Below, piece after piece: positions 1-7,621 of a DNA stretch of 21,614 nucleotides. The translations under genes and the position numbers were made by a program. The notes under the pieces are model-generated. The model had not been told where the DNA came from. It searched no databases and saw nothing but the letters and a program-made list of their open reading frames with translations. Positions within the stretch are counted from its first letter, which is position 1, and the number at the start of each line of letters is the position of its first letter. Source of the stretch: a virus; the IMG/VR virus record IMGVR_UViG_3300023184_007882, positions 1-21,614 of that record; one strand, 5' to 3'.

Positions 1-9
1 CATTACAAA

Positions 10-705
10 CTATTTTGAAGAAACTTGATTAAAATTTTCTCTAAGAACTTTTTTTATCAATTCTTTAATCCCTTCATTTTTTGGTTCATAATGTGTCATC
101 TTAGGTTTGTTACCTGTGCCAGATTTTGAATGTGTTTTTTCTGCTTTTCTCTTTTGTTGACAAGCGGCTCTTTTTTGTGATGGAGACATTTTAGCTGCAA
201 CACCCACGGCTCTACATTTCGGATAACCTTTGTCTTCCGCCTGAGGTCTTCCACAAGGTGGATGTTTTCCATTAACTTTTCTACAAATATTAACCCAAGG
301 TCCTTTAGGTTGTTTACTTCCTTTTGGCTTTTTCTTAGTACCAAACCAAACAGCCAAGTCCTCTTTAATCAATTGTTCTTCAATTTTTCCACCAGGTTCC
401 GTTTCCAATTCACCAATACTACTTCCCTCATCATCATTTTGGTACATATAGAATTGTTTTAAATATCTATCAACTGCAGCCACTTTATCTGTCATAGCTT
501 CTTTACGGTGTCTTTCTTCAGGAGATTCTTTGTAATCACCATCAGCCTCTTCATAAGCTAACTCAGCATTTTTATAATGATATACAGGTTCAGTGTAAGG
601 TCCAAGTTCATTGTCTTTCCAAAGTTGGGGTGCCAAAACTATAGGTACCTTGAATTTTCCTGAACTTGAACTTCCTGTGGCTTCATTTATTTGATTTTTT
701 TTCAT
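10..705 (-). CDS. Cys-rich small basic-tailed protein, DUF5872-like, function unknown
   Basis: A 231-residue protein of unknown function. The N-terminal half (to about residue 120) is acidic and Tyr-rich. The C-terminal part is strongly basic and carries cysteines at about 141, 151, 164 and 182 in a pattern WVNIC-x9-C-x12-C followed by KMSPSQKRAACQQKRKA. This resembles a short Cys/Lys module seen in T4-like phages and large DNA viruses and annotated in places as DUF5872; that link is from memory of the motif, not a search. The four cysteines could bind a metal, and the basic tail could bind nucleic acid; both are inference. The ATG at 705 is preceded by a TATTTATA box 5 nt away. Only 6 nt after its stop codon a minus-strand ATG lies at 1-3, probably the first codon of the next gene outside the window. 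Confidence 0.8.
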   Translation of the reverse strand: MKKNQINEATGSSSSGKFKVPIVLAPQLWKDNELGPYTEPVYHYKNAELAYEEADGDYKESPEERHRKEAMTDKVAAVDRYLKQFYMYQNDDEGSSIGELETEPGGKIEEQLIKEDLAVWFGTKKKPKGSKQPKGPWVNICRKVNGKHPPCGRPQAEDKGYPKCRAVGVAAKMSPSQKRAACQQKRKAEKTHSKSGTGNKPKMTHYEPKNEGIKELIKKVLRENFNQVSSK

Positions 706-710
706 ACTAT

Positions 711-718
711 TATAAATA
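711..718 (-). promoter_or_regulatory. TATTTATA box before the 10-705 gene
   Basis: The coding strand reads TATTTATA, 5 nt from the ATG at 705. The other strand reads TATAAATA, identical to the T4 late promoter consensus, 14 nt before the plus-strand ATG at 733. The same site could therefore serve either divergent gene. Confidence 0.5.
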
Positions 719-732
719 TCTTAAATATTGTT

Positions 733-957
733 ATGGAATCTGAAAAAACACCGATTAAATTTTTATTAGGAAGTATTGCAATTTATAAAACCGAGGATGT
801 TGATTCATTAATTGATAATATGAATTTTGAACAATCTTTTTTTTATATAATGCAAGCCATCCAATATGGTCACAATTCAAATTTATTTACACTCCAAGAA
901 AGTGAATTACTTTCAAAAGCGTTAAGACTTCTCAATCAAGGTTTGAAGTCAGAATAA
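733..957 (+). CDS. small hypothetical protein, 74 residues
   Basis: A 74-residue acidic, helical-looking protein with no family I recognise. An in-frame ATG at 691 exists but would overlap the divergent gene that starts at 705. The ATG at 733 is preferred because it lies downstream of TATAAATA (711-718) and begins the soluble-looking sequence MESEKTPIKF. It has no Shine-Dalgarno. The gene converges on the zinc-ribbon gene and ends at a bidirectional terminator. Confidence 0.65.
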   Translation: MESEKTPIKFLLGSIAIYKTEDVDSLIDNMNFEQSFFYIMQAIQYGHNSNLFTLQESELLSKALRLLNQGLKSE

Positions 958-960
958 AAA

Positions 961-980
961 AAGGGTCTCACGGGACCCTT
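961..980. terminator. bidirectional hairpin terminator
   Basis: AAGGGTC (961-967) pairs with GACCCTT (974-980). The stem is flanked by an A-run on the left and a T-run on the right, so it gives a U-tract in both directions. It sits between the convergent genes ending at 957 and 986. Confidence 0.85.
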
Positions 981-985
981 TTTAT

Positions 986-1807
986 TTATAACTTGTTTCC
1001 ACAAGACGGACAGAATTTATAATTCTTCTTTGTCTTGGTTCCACATTCAGTACAATATTGTCTTATTTCTTCAACATTAATATTTTTTGTACTTGTTGGT
1101 TGAATCTTAAATTGGATTATGTGTGTGGTGTAATAGTTAAATTGTTCGTGTGAATTGGTAAAAGTTTGATTTGATTTTTCACCCTTTTCAATTCTACCAG
1201 TTTCAATTGATTTTTTCTTTGACTTACTTCTTAAAATACTTGATGGTTCAAATTCACCAAAAGAGTCCATTGTTACTGAACTTGTATAATTTGCATTTGA
1301 AGTATTGTAAGTTGTTGTAGTTGTGTTATATCCTACACCACCTGTTGTACTTATTGTAGTTCCAAACTTTGGAATATAATCACCACTTCTTTCTCCATAA
1401 GTTAATCCACTACCGTATGTTGTTCTATTATTCAAAACAAAAAAATTGTTTCTTACTTCTTGTTCATCATAGAATTCAATTAATACGTCCCCATTTAAAT
1501 CAATTGCAGACCTGTTTTCAGAGGTATCTTTGACTTTGTAGGTACTGAACTCAAACTTATTATTGGTGTCAAGGAAACGTTCTAAAAACACTCTCTGACC
1601 TGGTCTTAATACAACACCACTTGTGGAAATGTATTCACCATTTAATTTAATCTTACAGAGAACCGATTTTTGTTTAGGATTGTGAATTTCAAATTCAAAA
1701 TTGTCTTTATCATTTAAGAAGACAATGTGGCCATTATAGACCTTTAGACGGGACTTTTTCTTTGTAATGTGCGCAGTCGGTTTGCCCACTTGTGTTGCGT
1801 AATTCAT
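986..1807 (-). CDS. virion-associated or cytoplasmic protein with C-terminal zinc ribbon, unknown function
   Basis: A 273-residue protein. Residues 20-125 look beta-rich, with a recognisable block around GVVLRPGQRVFLERFLD. Residues about 130-185 form a Gly/Thr/Tyr-rich low-complexity linker. The last 25 residues are a classic double-CxxC zinc ribbon (CTEC ... CPSC). I know similar short zinc ribbons at protein ends, but I cannot assign a role to the N-terminal domain. The ATG at 1807 is preceded by an A/T-rich leader without Shine-Dalgarno and without the TATTTATW box. The gene shares its 5' intergenic region with the divergent secreted-protein gene. Confidence 0.8.
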   Translation of the reverse strand: MNYATQVGKPTAHITKKKSRLKVYNGHIVFLNDKDNFEFEIHNPKQKSVLCKIKLNGEYISTSGVVLRPGQRVFLERFLDTNNKFEFSTYKVKDTSENRSAIDLNGDVLIEFYDEQEVRNNFFVLNNRTTYGSGLTYGERSGDYIPKFGTTISTTGGVGYNTTTTTYNTSNANYTSSVTMDSFGEFEPSSILRSKSKKKSIETGRIEKGEKSNQTFTNSHEQFNYYTTHIIQFKIQPTSTKNINVEEIRQYCTECGTKTKKNYKFCPSCGNKL

Positions 1808-1846
1808 TTTTTTAAATTTTATATTAGCTTATGACTACGTTACCAA

Positions 1847-1854
1847 TACCTTTG
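1847..1854 (+). promoter_or_regulatory. TAnnTTTG-type box (TACCTTTG)
   Basis: This matches the Bacteroidota -7 consensus TAnnTTTG, but it lies 120 nt before the nearest plus-strand start and has no clear -33 partner. It could be an upstream promoter for the secreted protein or a chance match. Confidence 0.25.
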
Positions 1855-1871
1855 TATCCGTGAATACTCTA

Positions 1872-1886
1872 CAGTCATTTAGACTG
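1872..1886. repeat. small inverted repeat in the 1808-1973 gap
   Basis: CAGTC and GACTG are separated by ATTTA. The stem is only 5 bp, so this could be a minor operator or leader hairpin. I see no tRNA or other RNA gene in this 166-bp gap. Confidence 0.25.
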
Positions 1887-1951
1887 GGGACTGATAAACT
1901 AAAATCTACATTTAAATATAGAGAATAATTTTTTTTCTTAAAGAAAAAACC

Positions 1952-1959
1952 TATATTTG
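1952..1959 (+). promoter_or_regulatory. Bacteroidota-type -7 box TATATTTG
   Basis: A perfect TAnnTTTG match centred 18 nt before the ATG at 1974, which would give a very short leader. No TTG is visible at the expected -33 position, only a T-run. Confidence 0.6.
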
Positions 1960-1973
1960 CTCAAATACTTTTT

Positions 1974-2351
1974 ATGAAAAAAATTTATTTGTGTCTCATA
2001 GTAATCTTATTAACACTCCAAAGTTTTTCACAGGATTTCAAATATTCTGGGCCAATGAATGAAAGTGTTTTCAACAAAATGACCGCATTTGAAAAAATTC
2101 TTTATGTTGATTGTTTGAAGGAACTTGACGTTGAAAATGATTCCATAGTTTGGATTTCTGAAAAAACTCTAAATAAAATACAAAGTAGAAAAAATTATTA
2201 TTTTTCCATTCAAGTTTCCACAGATAATGTTACAGAAATGAAAGATAAAAAAGTTGTTTCAGGTAGACATAGATTACCAGTCTCCGAATATATGATTTCA
2301 ATAAATAGAAAAAAAAATTTGAGCGAAATAAGTGTAACAGTTTACTACTGA
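1974..2351 (+). CDS. small secreted protein with N-terminal signal peptide
   Basis: A 125-residue protein starting with a typical signal peptide: MKK, a hydrophobic core at about residues 5-15, then QSFSQ|D near residue 20. That end is common in exported Bacteroidota proteins. The cysteine at residue 7 is too early for a lipobox, so this looks like a soluble periplasmic or secreted protein and not a lipoprotein. The mature part is mixed alpha/beta with a final strand ISVTVYY; I recognise no family. It is one of the few plus-strand genes, has a host-like promoter box and no late box. That pattern suits an accessory gene expressed separately from the virion genes, for example one acting on the envelope (inference). 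Its stop overlaps the 3' end of the convergent neighbour by 7 nt. Confidence 0.75.
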   Translation: MKKIYLCLIVILLTLQSFSQDFKYSGPMNESVFNKMTAFEKILYVDCLKELDVENDSIVWISEKTLNKIQSRKNYYFSIQVSTDNVTEMKDKKVVSGRHRLPVSEYMISINRKKNLSEISVTVYY

Positions 2352-3667
2352 CCACTTTGTAAAGATTTTAAGTATTTTTTGAAGTCTCTTTTTGCCCATC
2401 CTTCAATACCCAAAGCGTCTAAGGCTTCATCCCATGTTTTACCATTTATTTGTTTGATAACATATTTGAAATATTCTGCTTTGTCTTGAGGCACACGAAT
2501 CAAACCGTCACTACCTATTAGTTGATAAAGTTCATATAAACTTTTACCATAATCAACTATTTTATACCTCTTTATTTTAGGAGTCGGTTTTATAATATCC
2601 GGTTCCATTCCTTCTTGACCTGCAACTGAAATAACCTTACCGCACTTATCTAACTTGAGCAATTTTACAGGGGCGTTTTTATTTGACATTCGAACATTAC
2701 CTGTAGTTAGAAATGTACCAGGTAACAAAACTTGACCTTTACTATTCAGAATTGTTACGTGAGCTGGGTCACTGTGACAATCTTCTAATGCACAACCGTA
2801 AGTTATTAAAATTTCCTCAGGGTTTTCTTCTAAAATTAGTTTTTTCTGTTCTTTACTAACAACAAGTTCAACTACAACTGAAGGTCCACTTTTATCAGAA
2901 CCTATGTCATTGTTAAGATTGATATTCACGTCACCATCTTTAGTTGTTAACTGTATACCGTTTGCCCACATTCTGAATACAGCATTGTTACATCTATGAC
3001 ATTTACTATCATCATCTTTTCTACACCATTCTTTTCTATAATCAACAATGATAGAAAATCCTAAATCACAAATTTCTTCTTGAGACTCACCACTACCAAC
3101 AATGTTAAAAGAAACATATTGATACTGTGTATATTTCGGGTCATTGGCTAATTTTGCAACCTCAGACGGTGTCTTTCCTTGTGGTATTTTCCAATCAGGT
3201 CCCTGAGCACCTAAATCTTTTATTGTTATTGAAACATTTTTGGGTAATTTGGTTTCAAGATATTTTTTCAAAGTTTCTCCACGTAGTTTAGATAAAGAAC
3301 CTGCAGGCATTTTTTTATCATCACTATAGTCAATTACTGCATTACCTGTGGAAGGAAATTTTTCCCTATCATAGTTTGTAACCTTAGATTCAGAAGCTTC
3401 TACTTCAACATTAATTTTTTGATTTTGTGGGTACCCCTTTAGATATTGATTCAATTGATTTATAACACCATCAACGGCTGCTCTGTCAAAATTGAGATAC
3501 TTACCTCCGCCAAAAGAGTTATTTGGTAAAACAAACTTTTTTGGTTCTAATGACTTTGTTTGAACTGTTTGTTCTTTTATCAAATATAGATTTTTGGTTG
3601 CAGTCTCATGTAAACTAAGTATTCTTAATTTTTCATCAATATTCAAATTCCATGATTGTTTAATCAT
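2345..3667 (-). CDS. OmpA-like-fold structural protein, probable virion component
   Basis: A 440-residue protein. Residues about 5-30 contain RILSLHETATKNLYL, an amphipathic stretch. Residues about 44-192 follow the OmpA C-terminal (peptidoglycan-binding) layout: strand, a long helix (FDRAAVDGVINQLNQYL), strand NVEVEASES, the signature-like LSKLRGETLKKYLETKL, a second strand ISITIKD-type segment and a final strand YVSFNIV. The middle part has clustered cysteines (C200, C215, C223, C226) and a beta-rich section; the C-terminal 65 residues are helical. It lies just beyond the capsid gene's terminator and has its own TATTTATA box, so it is separately transcribed. An OmpA-like domain in a phage could contact peptidoglycan during entry or exit. 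The fold call is by eye; the exact peptidoglycan-binding residues are not convincing. Confidence 0.7.
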   Translation of the reverse strand: MIKQSWNLNIDEKLRILSLHETATKNLYLIKEQTVQTKSLEPKKFVLPNNSFGGGKYLNFDRAAVDGVINQLNQYLKGYPQNQKINVEVEASESKVTNYDREKFPSTGNAVIDYSDDKKMPAGSLSKLRGETLKKYLETKLPKNVSITIKDLGAQGPDWKIPQGKTPSEVAKLANDPKYTQYQYVSFNIVGSGESQEEICDLGFSIIVDYRKEWCRKDDDSKCHRCNNAVFRMWANGIQLTTKDGDVNINLNNDIGSDKSGPSVVVELVVSKEQKKLILEENPEEILITYGCALEDCHSDPAHVTILNSKGQVLLPGTFLTTGNVRMSNKNAPVKLLKLDKCGKVISVAGQEGMEPDIIKPTPKIKRYKIVDYGKSLYELYQLIGSDGLIRVPQDKAEYFKYVIKQINGKTWDEALDALGIEGWAKRDFKKYLKSLQSGQ

Positions 3668-3680
3668 TATTGCACTTTAA

Positions 3681-3688
3681 TATAAATA
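3681..3688 (-). promoter_or_regulatory. TATTTATA box before the OmpA-like gene
   Basis: The coding strand reads ACTATTTATATTAAAG, with 13 nt between the box and the ATG at 3667. Confidence 0.55.
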
Positions 3689-3703
3689 GTTAATAAAATA
3701 AAA

Positions 3704-3730
3704 AAAAGGGTCCTTTTTGAGGACCCTTTT
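3704..3730 (-). terminator. strong terminator of the major capsid gene
   Basis: A perfect 10-bp stem (3704-3713 with 3721-3730) and a 7-nt loop, followed on the minus strand by a run of seven T. It lies 22 nt after the capsid stop codon, as expected for a very highly expressed mRNA. Confidence 0.9.
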
Positions 3731-3751
3731 GATATTTTGGTTTGGACCAGA

Positions 3752-5557
3752 TTATCTTAACTCTTTCAAGTCAAATGTTCTAATTCCATCAACTGTGATT
3801 CTTCCGTAGAATCTGTTGTTCACCATTTTCTTAGCGTATCTAGTCATGATACCTTTGATTGGTGTGAAGTTGAATGGATTGTACATTGTTGGAGTCAATT
3901 GTAATGGTACATATGGTGCGTAGATATAACCTGTATCTAACAATGATGTACCTTTATGTCCAATCAACACTTGGTTTGGTGGGAAGTAAGGGTCTCTATA
4001 AACTTGGTATCTACCAGCTAAAGTACCTACTCTTTCAATACCCATGTTGTATTGGTCTTGCTCTGGAGCCGCGTTTGATACGTGGAAATATTCCAAATCA
4101 TCAAATACTGCTGAAACTTCAGATGAAACAACAATCCAGTTAGCACCACCTCTCAAAGTAGATTTGTGGATTTGTGCTGACAATTGGTTGATTGCTGTAA
4201 TCAATGTTTGGTTCCAGTCTTTTTGAGTGTAAGGTTGAGCGTTACCACCTAATCTCTTCCATCCGTTGTAATCCCATCTTAAGTTCCATGCTGCACCTTT
4301 TCTAAGGTCTCTCAAGATTTCTCTATCAATTTCAGCCGCAACTTGCTCAGACAATAAAGCTGTTAATTCAGCTTCAGCGTCAATGTTGTGGAATGCTGCA
4401 ACGTCCTGAGCCATTTCAGGTGACCATTGAGCTCTTAATTTTCTTTCAGTTACAGAAACTGTTACTGACATAAGGTCAAATGAAACCTCACCAATCTTAT
4501 CTTCGAATTCTAAGTTCTTATATAATCTATAAGTTGCTGAGAACGCGTTGTTAGTCGCTGTAGAAGATGAGAAAGTTGAACCTGTGTAACCGTCCATAGA
4601 ACCACCACATGTGATACATACTGGAACTTGAAGGTCGATTTCAAGATAAATTTGACCGTTAACATCACAAATGTTGTCATACTGACCGCCATCTGTTAAT
4701 GAGTTAGGGAATACCGCTGTTGCGTTGTTGTTACCGTATTGAACGATACCTTTACCATATCTTTGAGTTACAACTCTGAATAAGTAAGGACCACCACCTG
4801 CAGTAGTTGTGTTTGTTGAAACACCATAGATAGTCAAATCAGACAAGAATGATTCTGTGTCGATTGGGTTACCATCAGGACCAATTAATTTACCTGCTCC
4901 GTCAGATGCGAAACCTGACATGATAACTAATACTTTTCTGTAATCAGTCAAAGCATAAGCTGCTGGTTCAAGGTTTAAAGTTGTGTTGTTCCACTGTGCT
5001 GTAACAACAGAAGTAACTGCAGAAGTAACAGCAGTGAAAGAACCTTTTGAATAGTCAAATAAACCTGGAGGGTCTAATGCTGGTTCATTACCTTCATAAA
5101 ATCTATCATAAAGGTCTCTACCATCGTTATAATTGTAACCTGCGTTTGGAGATGTTGGACCATTTGGTGCTCCGTAAGGTGCATAATGCTCTGAATAACC
5201 TGCTGGTGCAGTTGGGTCATAACTTTGGATGTTAGGTACAAAATAGAACAATTTACCGATTGGTAAGTTCATAGCTTGTACAGATACGATGTCATTTGCT
5301 AATAATTTAGAGAATACTCTTCTAACAATTGGGAAAACAACTGTTTCAAATGCACCTGTGTCAGATGTAGATGATGCCTCATTAATTAAATAAGAAGCTT
5401 GGTTTTCATACAATTGAGCAACGTTTTCTCTCATGTGACCTTTAAGACCCTCAAGGAATCCTAATTTGTCCCATTTGTTGATTGTGTCTTCTTTGATAAC
5501 TTTAAGGTGCTTAAGACCGATGTTACCAACAAGACCTGATTCTAATAATGCTCCCAT
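3752..5557 (-). CDS. 23: major capsid protein, T4 gp23 homologue
   Basis: A 601-residue shell protein forming the hexamers of the head. Clear gp23-family blocks include FETVVFPIVRRVFSKLLAND (residues 70-89), NLPIGKLFYFVPN, the helical region after RKLRAQWSPEMAQDV, AEIDREILRDLRKGA, and the C-terminal FYGRITVDGIRTFDLKEL. The N-terminal 60 residues look like the pro-segment removed by the gp21 protease: INE|A at residues 58-61 fits the (I/L)xE rule of the T4 protease. It is about 80 residues longer than T4 gp23; an extra Gly/Tyr/Pro-rich stretch at about 110-170 probably accounts for surface insertions. A CITCGG motif near 320 could bind metal or be chance. Its 5' leader is A-rich with no Shine-Dalgarno and no clear TATTTATW box. 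Confidence 0.97.
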   Translation of the reverse strand: MGALLESGLVGNIGLKHLKVIKEDTINKWDKLGFLEGLKGHMRENVAQLYENQASYLINEASSTSDTGAFETVVFPIVRRVFSKLLANDIVSVQAMNLPIGKLFYFVPNIQSYDPTAPAGYSEHYAPYGAPNGPTSPNAGYNYNDGRDLYDRFYEGNEPALDPPGLFDYSKGSFTAVTSAVTSVVTAQWNNTTLNLEPAAYALTDYRKVLVIMSGFASDGAGKLIGPDGNPIDTESFLSDLTIYGVSTNTTTAGGGPYLFRVVTQRYGKGIVQYGNNNATAVFPNSLTDGGQYDNICDVNGQIYLEIDLQVPVCITCGGSMDGYTGSTFSSSTATNNAFSATYRLYKNLEFEDKIGEVSFDLMSVTVSVTERKLRAQWSPEMAQDVAAFHNIDAEAELTALLSEQVAAEIDREILRDLRKGAAWNLRWDYNGWKRLGGNAQPYTQKDWNQTLITAINQLSAQIHKSTLRGGANWIVVSSEVSAVFDDLEYFHVSNAAPEQDQYNMGIERVGTLAGRYQVYRDPYFPPNQVLIGHKGTSLLDTGYIYAPYVPLQLTPTMYNPFNFTPIKGIMTRYAKKMVNNRFYGRITVDGIRTFDLKELR

Positions 5558-5579
5558 TTTAGTATTTTTTTTGTTTTAT

Positions 5580-7184
5580 TTATTTTATTTTTGTCATCAA
5601 ATCCTTCATTCTTAAGAATTGAGGATTCTCATACGTTTTAGATTCAATTAAAGTTGTAGCTGAACCTGAAGAAACTGTGTTATTGATAGTTTTTTCTACT
5701 GACTCATTAACTGTTTTAGTTTCAACTTTCGCTAATTCATCTTTCAATGACTTGTAAAGATTTTTAGATTCTTTAAGAGTTTCAACATCATCAAATCTTC
5801 TTAGGATATTGATTTTTTCTTTTTTAGTTGTTGAATGCTCAGTAAATAATCTTGTAGCGTATGCTAAGTTTGAGTTGAAGATAGCAACTTCATTAAGTTT
5901 TTCTCTGAAAACATTTAATGCTTTTCTATATTCTTCATTCTTTTCTCTTAACATTTTCACTTCAGCCTCAAGAGATTCTGAATGAACATTTCCTTTACCA
6001 TAAACATAGTTTCTGTTATCAGAAATAGCCTTTCTTAAACCTCTACCTTTTTTTGAACCGTTTCCAAAAGTTCTTGCAGCTTCTTTAGTTTCTGCCTTCT
6101 TAACAACTTTTGATTCTCCTTCCATATTTGCACCCTTCTTGTATTCAAACTTAGCCTTTCCTGTTCCCATTGTTTTAGGACCTTCTTTTTTATCCTCTTT
6201 GAATCCGCCTTTACCAGACTTTTCATATGAGAATTTCGGACCATGACCAAGTCCAACACCTTTAGGGTTTTTCATTGATAATTTTTTTCCTTCCGAAACA
6301 GAATTAGGATTGTATGACTCATCCAAATCATCTTCGGCCTCATTCATGTAATCAGCTTCATCCATATAAGATTCATCTTCTTGGTCGTCAGCTTCATCCA
6401 TATAAGATTCATCTTCTTGGTCGTCAGCTTCATCAAATTGGATTTCATAGACAATCTCATCCATGTTTTCAGCTTCATCCATATAAGATTCATCTTCTTG
6501 GTCGTCAGCTTCATCCACTTCATAGTCTTTGTAGTGTCCGTCAACATCACCAAGTTTGTGACCATCACGTCTTTTAAACTCATGTTTTTTGCTGCCCCAG
6601 TCTTCATCTACGTCATCAGCTTCTTCCATATTACCTTTGCCAAAAATAGCATTGATAATTTCATCAGCTGAAGCTCCGTCTTGACTTTCAGAGTCATCAA
6701 AATTTGAATCCATACTTTCTTTAATTTTCATTTTGTTTGTTTTTGATTTTTCCTCTGATTCGCCAAGCTTTACGAGATATTCTACATCAGCATCATTGTC
6801 TTTTAAATGAACATTTTCACCATCTTTTTTTACGATGATACCATCTTGTTCACCCATAGCTTTGAATACCTTTAGAATTTCTTCGTCTGAAGCGTCTGTT
6901 AAATCTATTGGAGTTTCATCCGAATCCATGTCCACATCATCTATATCAAGAGTTGTGTCCATTTCATCTTCATCATTATCCATACCCATAGAATCATCAT
7001 CTACAGATACTTCTGTTTCAACCTCATCTTCATCTTGTTCAGATAGAGATTCTTTTACTAATTGATTGATTTCTTCCTTCATAGTAGAAGCAAGTATTCC
7101 TTTTGCATTTTCGGCTATAGCTTCTTCAACATTTTTCATTTGAATAAGTGCCTCTTCAACTGGATTTTTTTTAGTTTCTTGCAT
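5580..7184 (-). CDS. prohead core/scaffold protein, gp22-position, with acidic repeats
   Basis: A 534-residue protein directly upstream of the capsid gene, the place of the gp22 scaffold in T4. Residues 50-300 are extremely acidic and include 12-residue repeats (DEADDQEDESYM-type, three exact copies). Residues 300-395 are Lys/Gly-rich. Residues about 403-435 form a coiled coil (LEAEVKMLREKNEEYRKAL), followed by a helical C-terminal region ending FLRMKDLMTKIK. An assembly core that fills the prohead and is then degraded fits this make-up. T4 gp22 is about half this length; the excess is the acidic and repeat regions. The assignment rests on position and composition plus general similarity of the C-terminal helical part; direct homology is not certain. 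Confidence 0.8.
   Translation of the reverse strand: MQETKKNPVEEALIQMKNVEEAIAENAKGILASTMKEEINQLVKESLSEQDEDEVETEVSVDDDSMGMDNDEDEMDTTLDIDDVDMDSDETPIDLTDASDEEILKVFKAMGEQDGIIVKKDGENVHLKDNDADVEYLVKLGESEEKSKTNKMKIKESMDSNFDDSESQDGASADEIINAIFGKGNMEEADDVDEDWGSKKHEFKRRDGHKLGDVDGHYKDYEVDEADDQEDESYMDEAENMDEIVYEIQFDEADDQEDESYMDEADDQEDESYMDEADYMNEAEDDLDESYNPNSVSEGKKLSMKNPKGVGLGHGPKFSYEKSGKGGFKEDKKEGPKTMGTGKAKFEYKKGANMEGESKVVKKAETKEAARTFGNGSKKGRGLRKAISDNRNYVYGKGNVHSESLEAEVKMLREKNEEYRKALNVFREKLNEVAIFNSNLAYATRLFTEHSTTKKEKINILRRFDDVETLKESKNLYKSLKDELAKVETKTVNESVEKTINNTVSSGSATTLIESKTYENPQFLRMKDLMTKIK
6355..6507 (-). repeat. three identical 36-bp in-frame repeats in the scaffold gene
   Basis: Units at 6355-6390, 6391-6426 and 6472-6507 are identical at every base. 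The first two are adjacent; a 45-bp diverged segment separates the third. Each encodes 12 acidic residues. Identity at third codon positions implies recent duplication or gene conversion. Confidence 0.95.
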
Positions 7185-7205
7185 GAAAAAATTAATTATT
7201 TAACT

Positions 7206-7213
7206 AATAAATA
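7206..7213 (-). promoter_or_regulatory. TATTTATT box before the scaffold gene
   Basis: The box lies 21 nt before the ATG at 7184. It may drive both the scaffold and the capsid gene, which follows after 22 nt. Confidence 0.5.
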
Positions 7214-7239
7214 GTGGCAAAGAATAAAAAAGTTGATTT

Positions 7240-7563
7240 TTATATTTGTACAAACTGTCTTTTTTGATATCCTATGTTTAAAACCGATTTTCCTGATTGG
7301 TTATCAATCCAAGAATTTACGTTAGCATATGTATCATAAATCAAATAATTAGACTGCACACTTGAAACATTATCTTTTAATGTGACAGTGTAAGAGTCTT
7401 CGGAAGAAATGTTATTAGGAATCAAGTTGATGCTTAATGTAGTAATTCCAAGAATTGTATCGCCCGCACCTTCAAGATATGCGACGCATTCACCAAGTGT
7501 GTTTCCACTTAATAATTTTATAAGAGGTGACCCTGAAGATTGTAATGAGCAGTTAAATAACAT
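7240..7563 (-). CDS. hypothetical protein, 107 residues
   Basis: A beta-rich protein with no family I recognise. It begins MLFNCSLQSSGSP and contains alternating hydrophobic stretches (TILGITTLSINLI, SYTVTLKD, YLIYDTYANV), suggesting a small beta-sandwich. It lies between the protease and scaffold genes of the head module, so a small head or decoration protein is possible, but only by position. It has its own upstream box and is separated from the preceding gene by a terminator. Confidence 0.65.
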   Translation of the reverse strand: MLFNCSLQSSGSPLIKLLSGNTLGECVAYLEGAGDTILGITTLSINLIPNNISSEDSYTVTLKDNVSSVQSNYLIYDTYANVNSWIDNQSGKSVLNIGYQKRQFVQI

Positions 7564-7578
7564 ATTTTTTGTGTTTAC

Positions 7579-7586
7579 AATAAATA
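7579..7586 (-). promoter_or_regulatory. TATTTATT box before the 107-residue gene
   Basis: The box lies 15 nt before the ATG at 7563, directly downstream of the preceding terminator. Confidence 0.5.
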
Positions 7587-7602
7587 TGTTCTTAAATAAA
7601 AA

Positions 7603-7621
7603 AAGTGGTCAAAGACCACTT
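7603..7621 (-). terminator. hairpin terminator after the protease/DUF4494-like pair
   Basis: AAGTGGTC and GACCACTT form an 8-bp stem with a 3-nt loop, followed on the minus strand by seven T. The stem reaches into the stop codon of the gene ending at 7620. Confidence 0.85.

Noticed and set aside
983-990. TATTTATA on the plus strand (TATAAATA on the minus strand) near the 961-980 terminator
   Set aside because: It overlaps the stop of the zinc-ribbon gene and would only produce an antisense transcript into a terminator; probably chance in AT-rich DNA.
1808-1973. Possible tRNA or small RNA in this gap
   Set aside because: No cloverleaf, no T-arm motif; only a 5-bp hairpin is visible.
6355-6507. 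36-bp repeats as a CRISPR array
   Set aside because: Two copies are directly adjacent with no spacer, and all are in frame in a coding region.
6314-6607. Open frames on both strands across the scaffold repeats
   Set aside because: They arise from the 36-bp repeats having no stop codons in other frames; products are repetitive and unlike proteins.
7241-7248. TATATTTG on the plus strand as a promoter
   Set aside because: It overlaps the stop codon of a minus-strand gene and no plus-strand gene follows.
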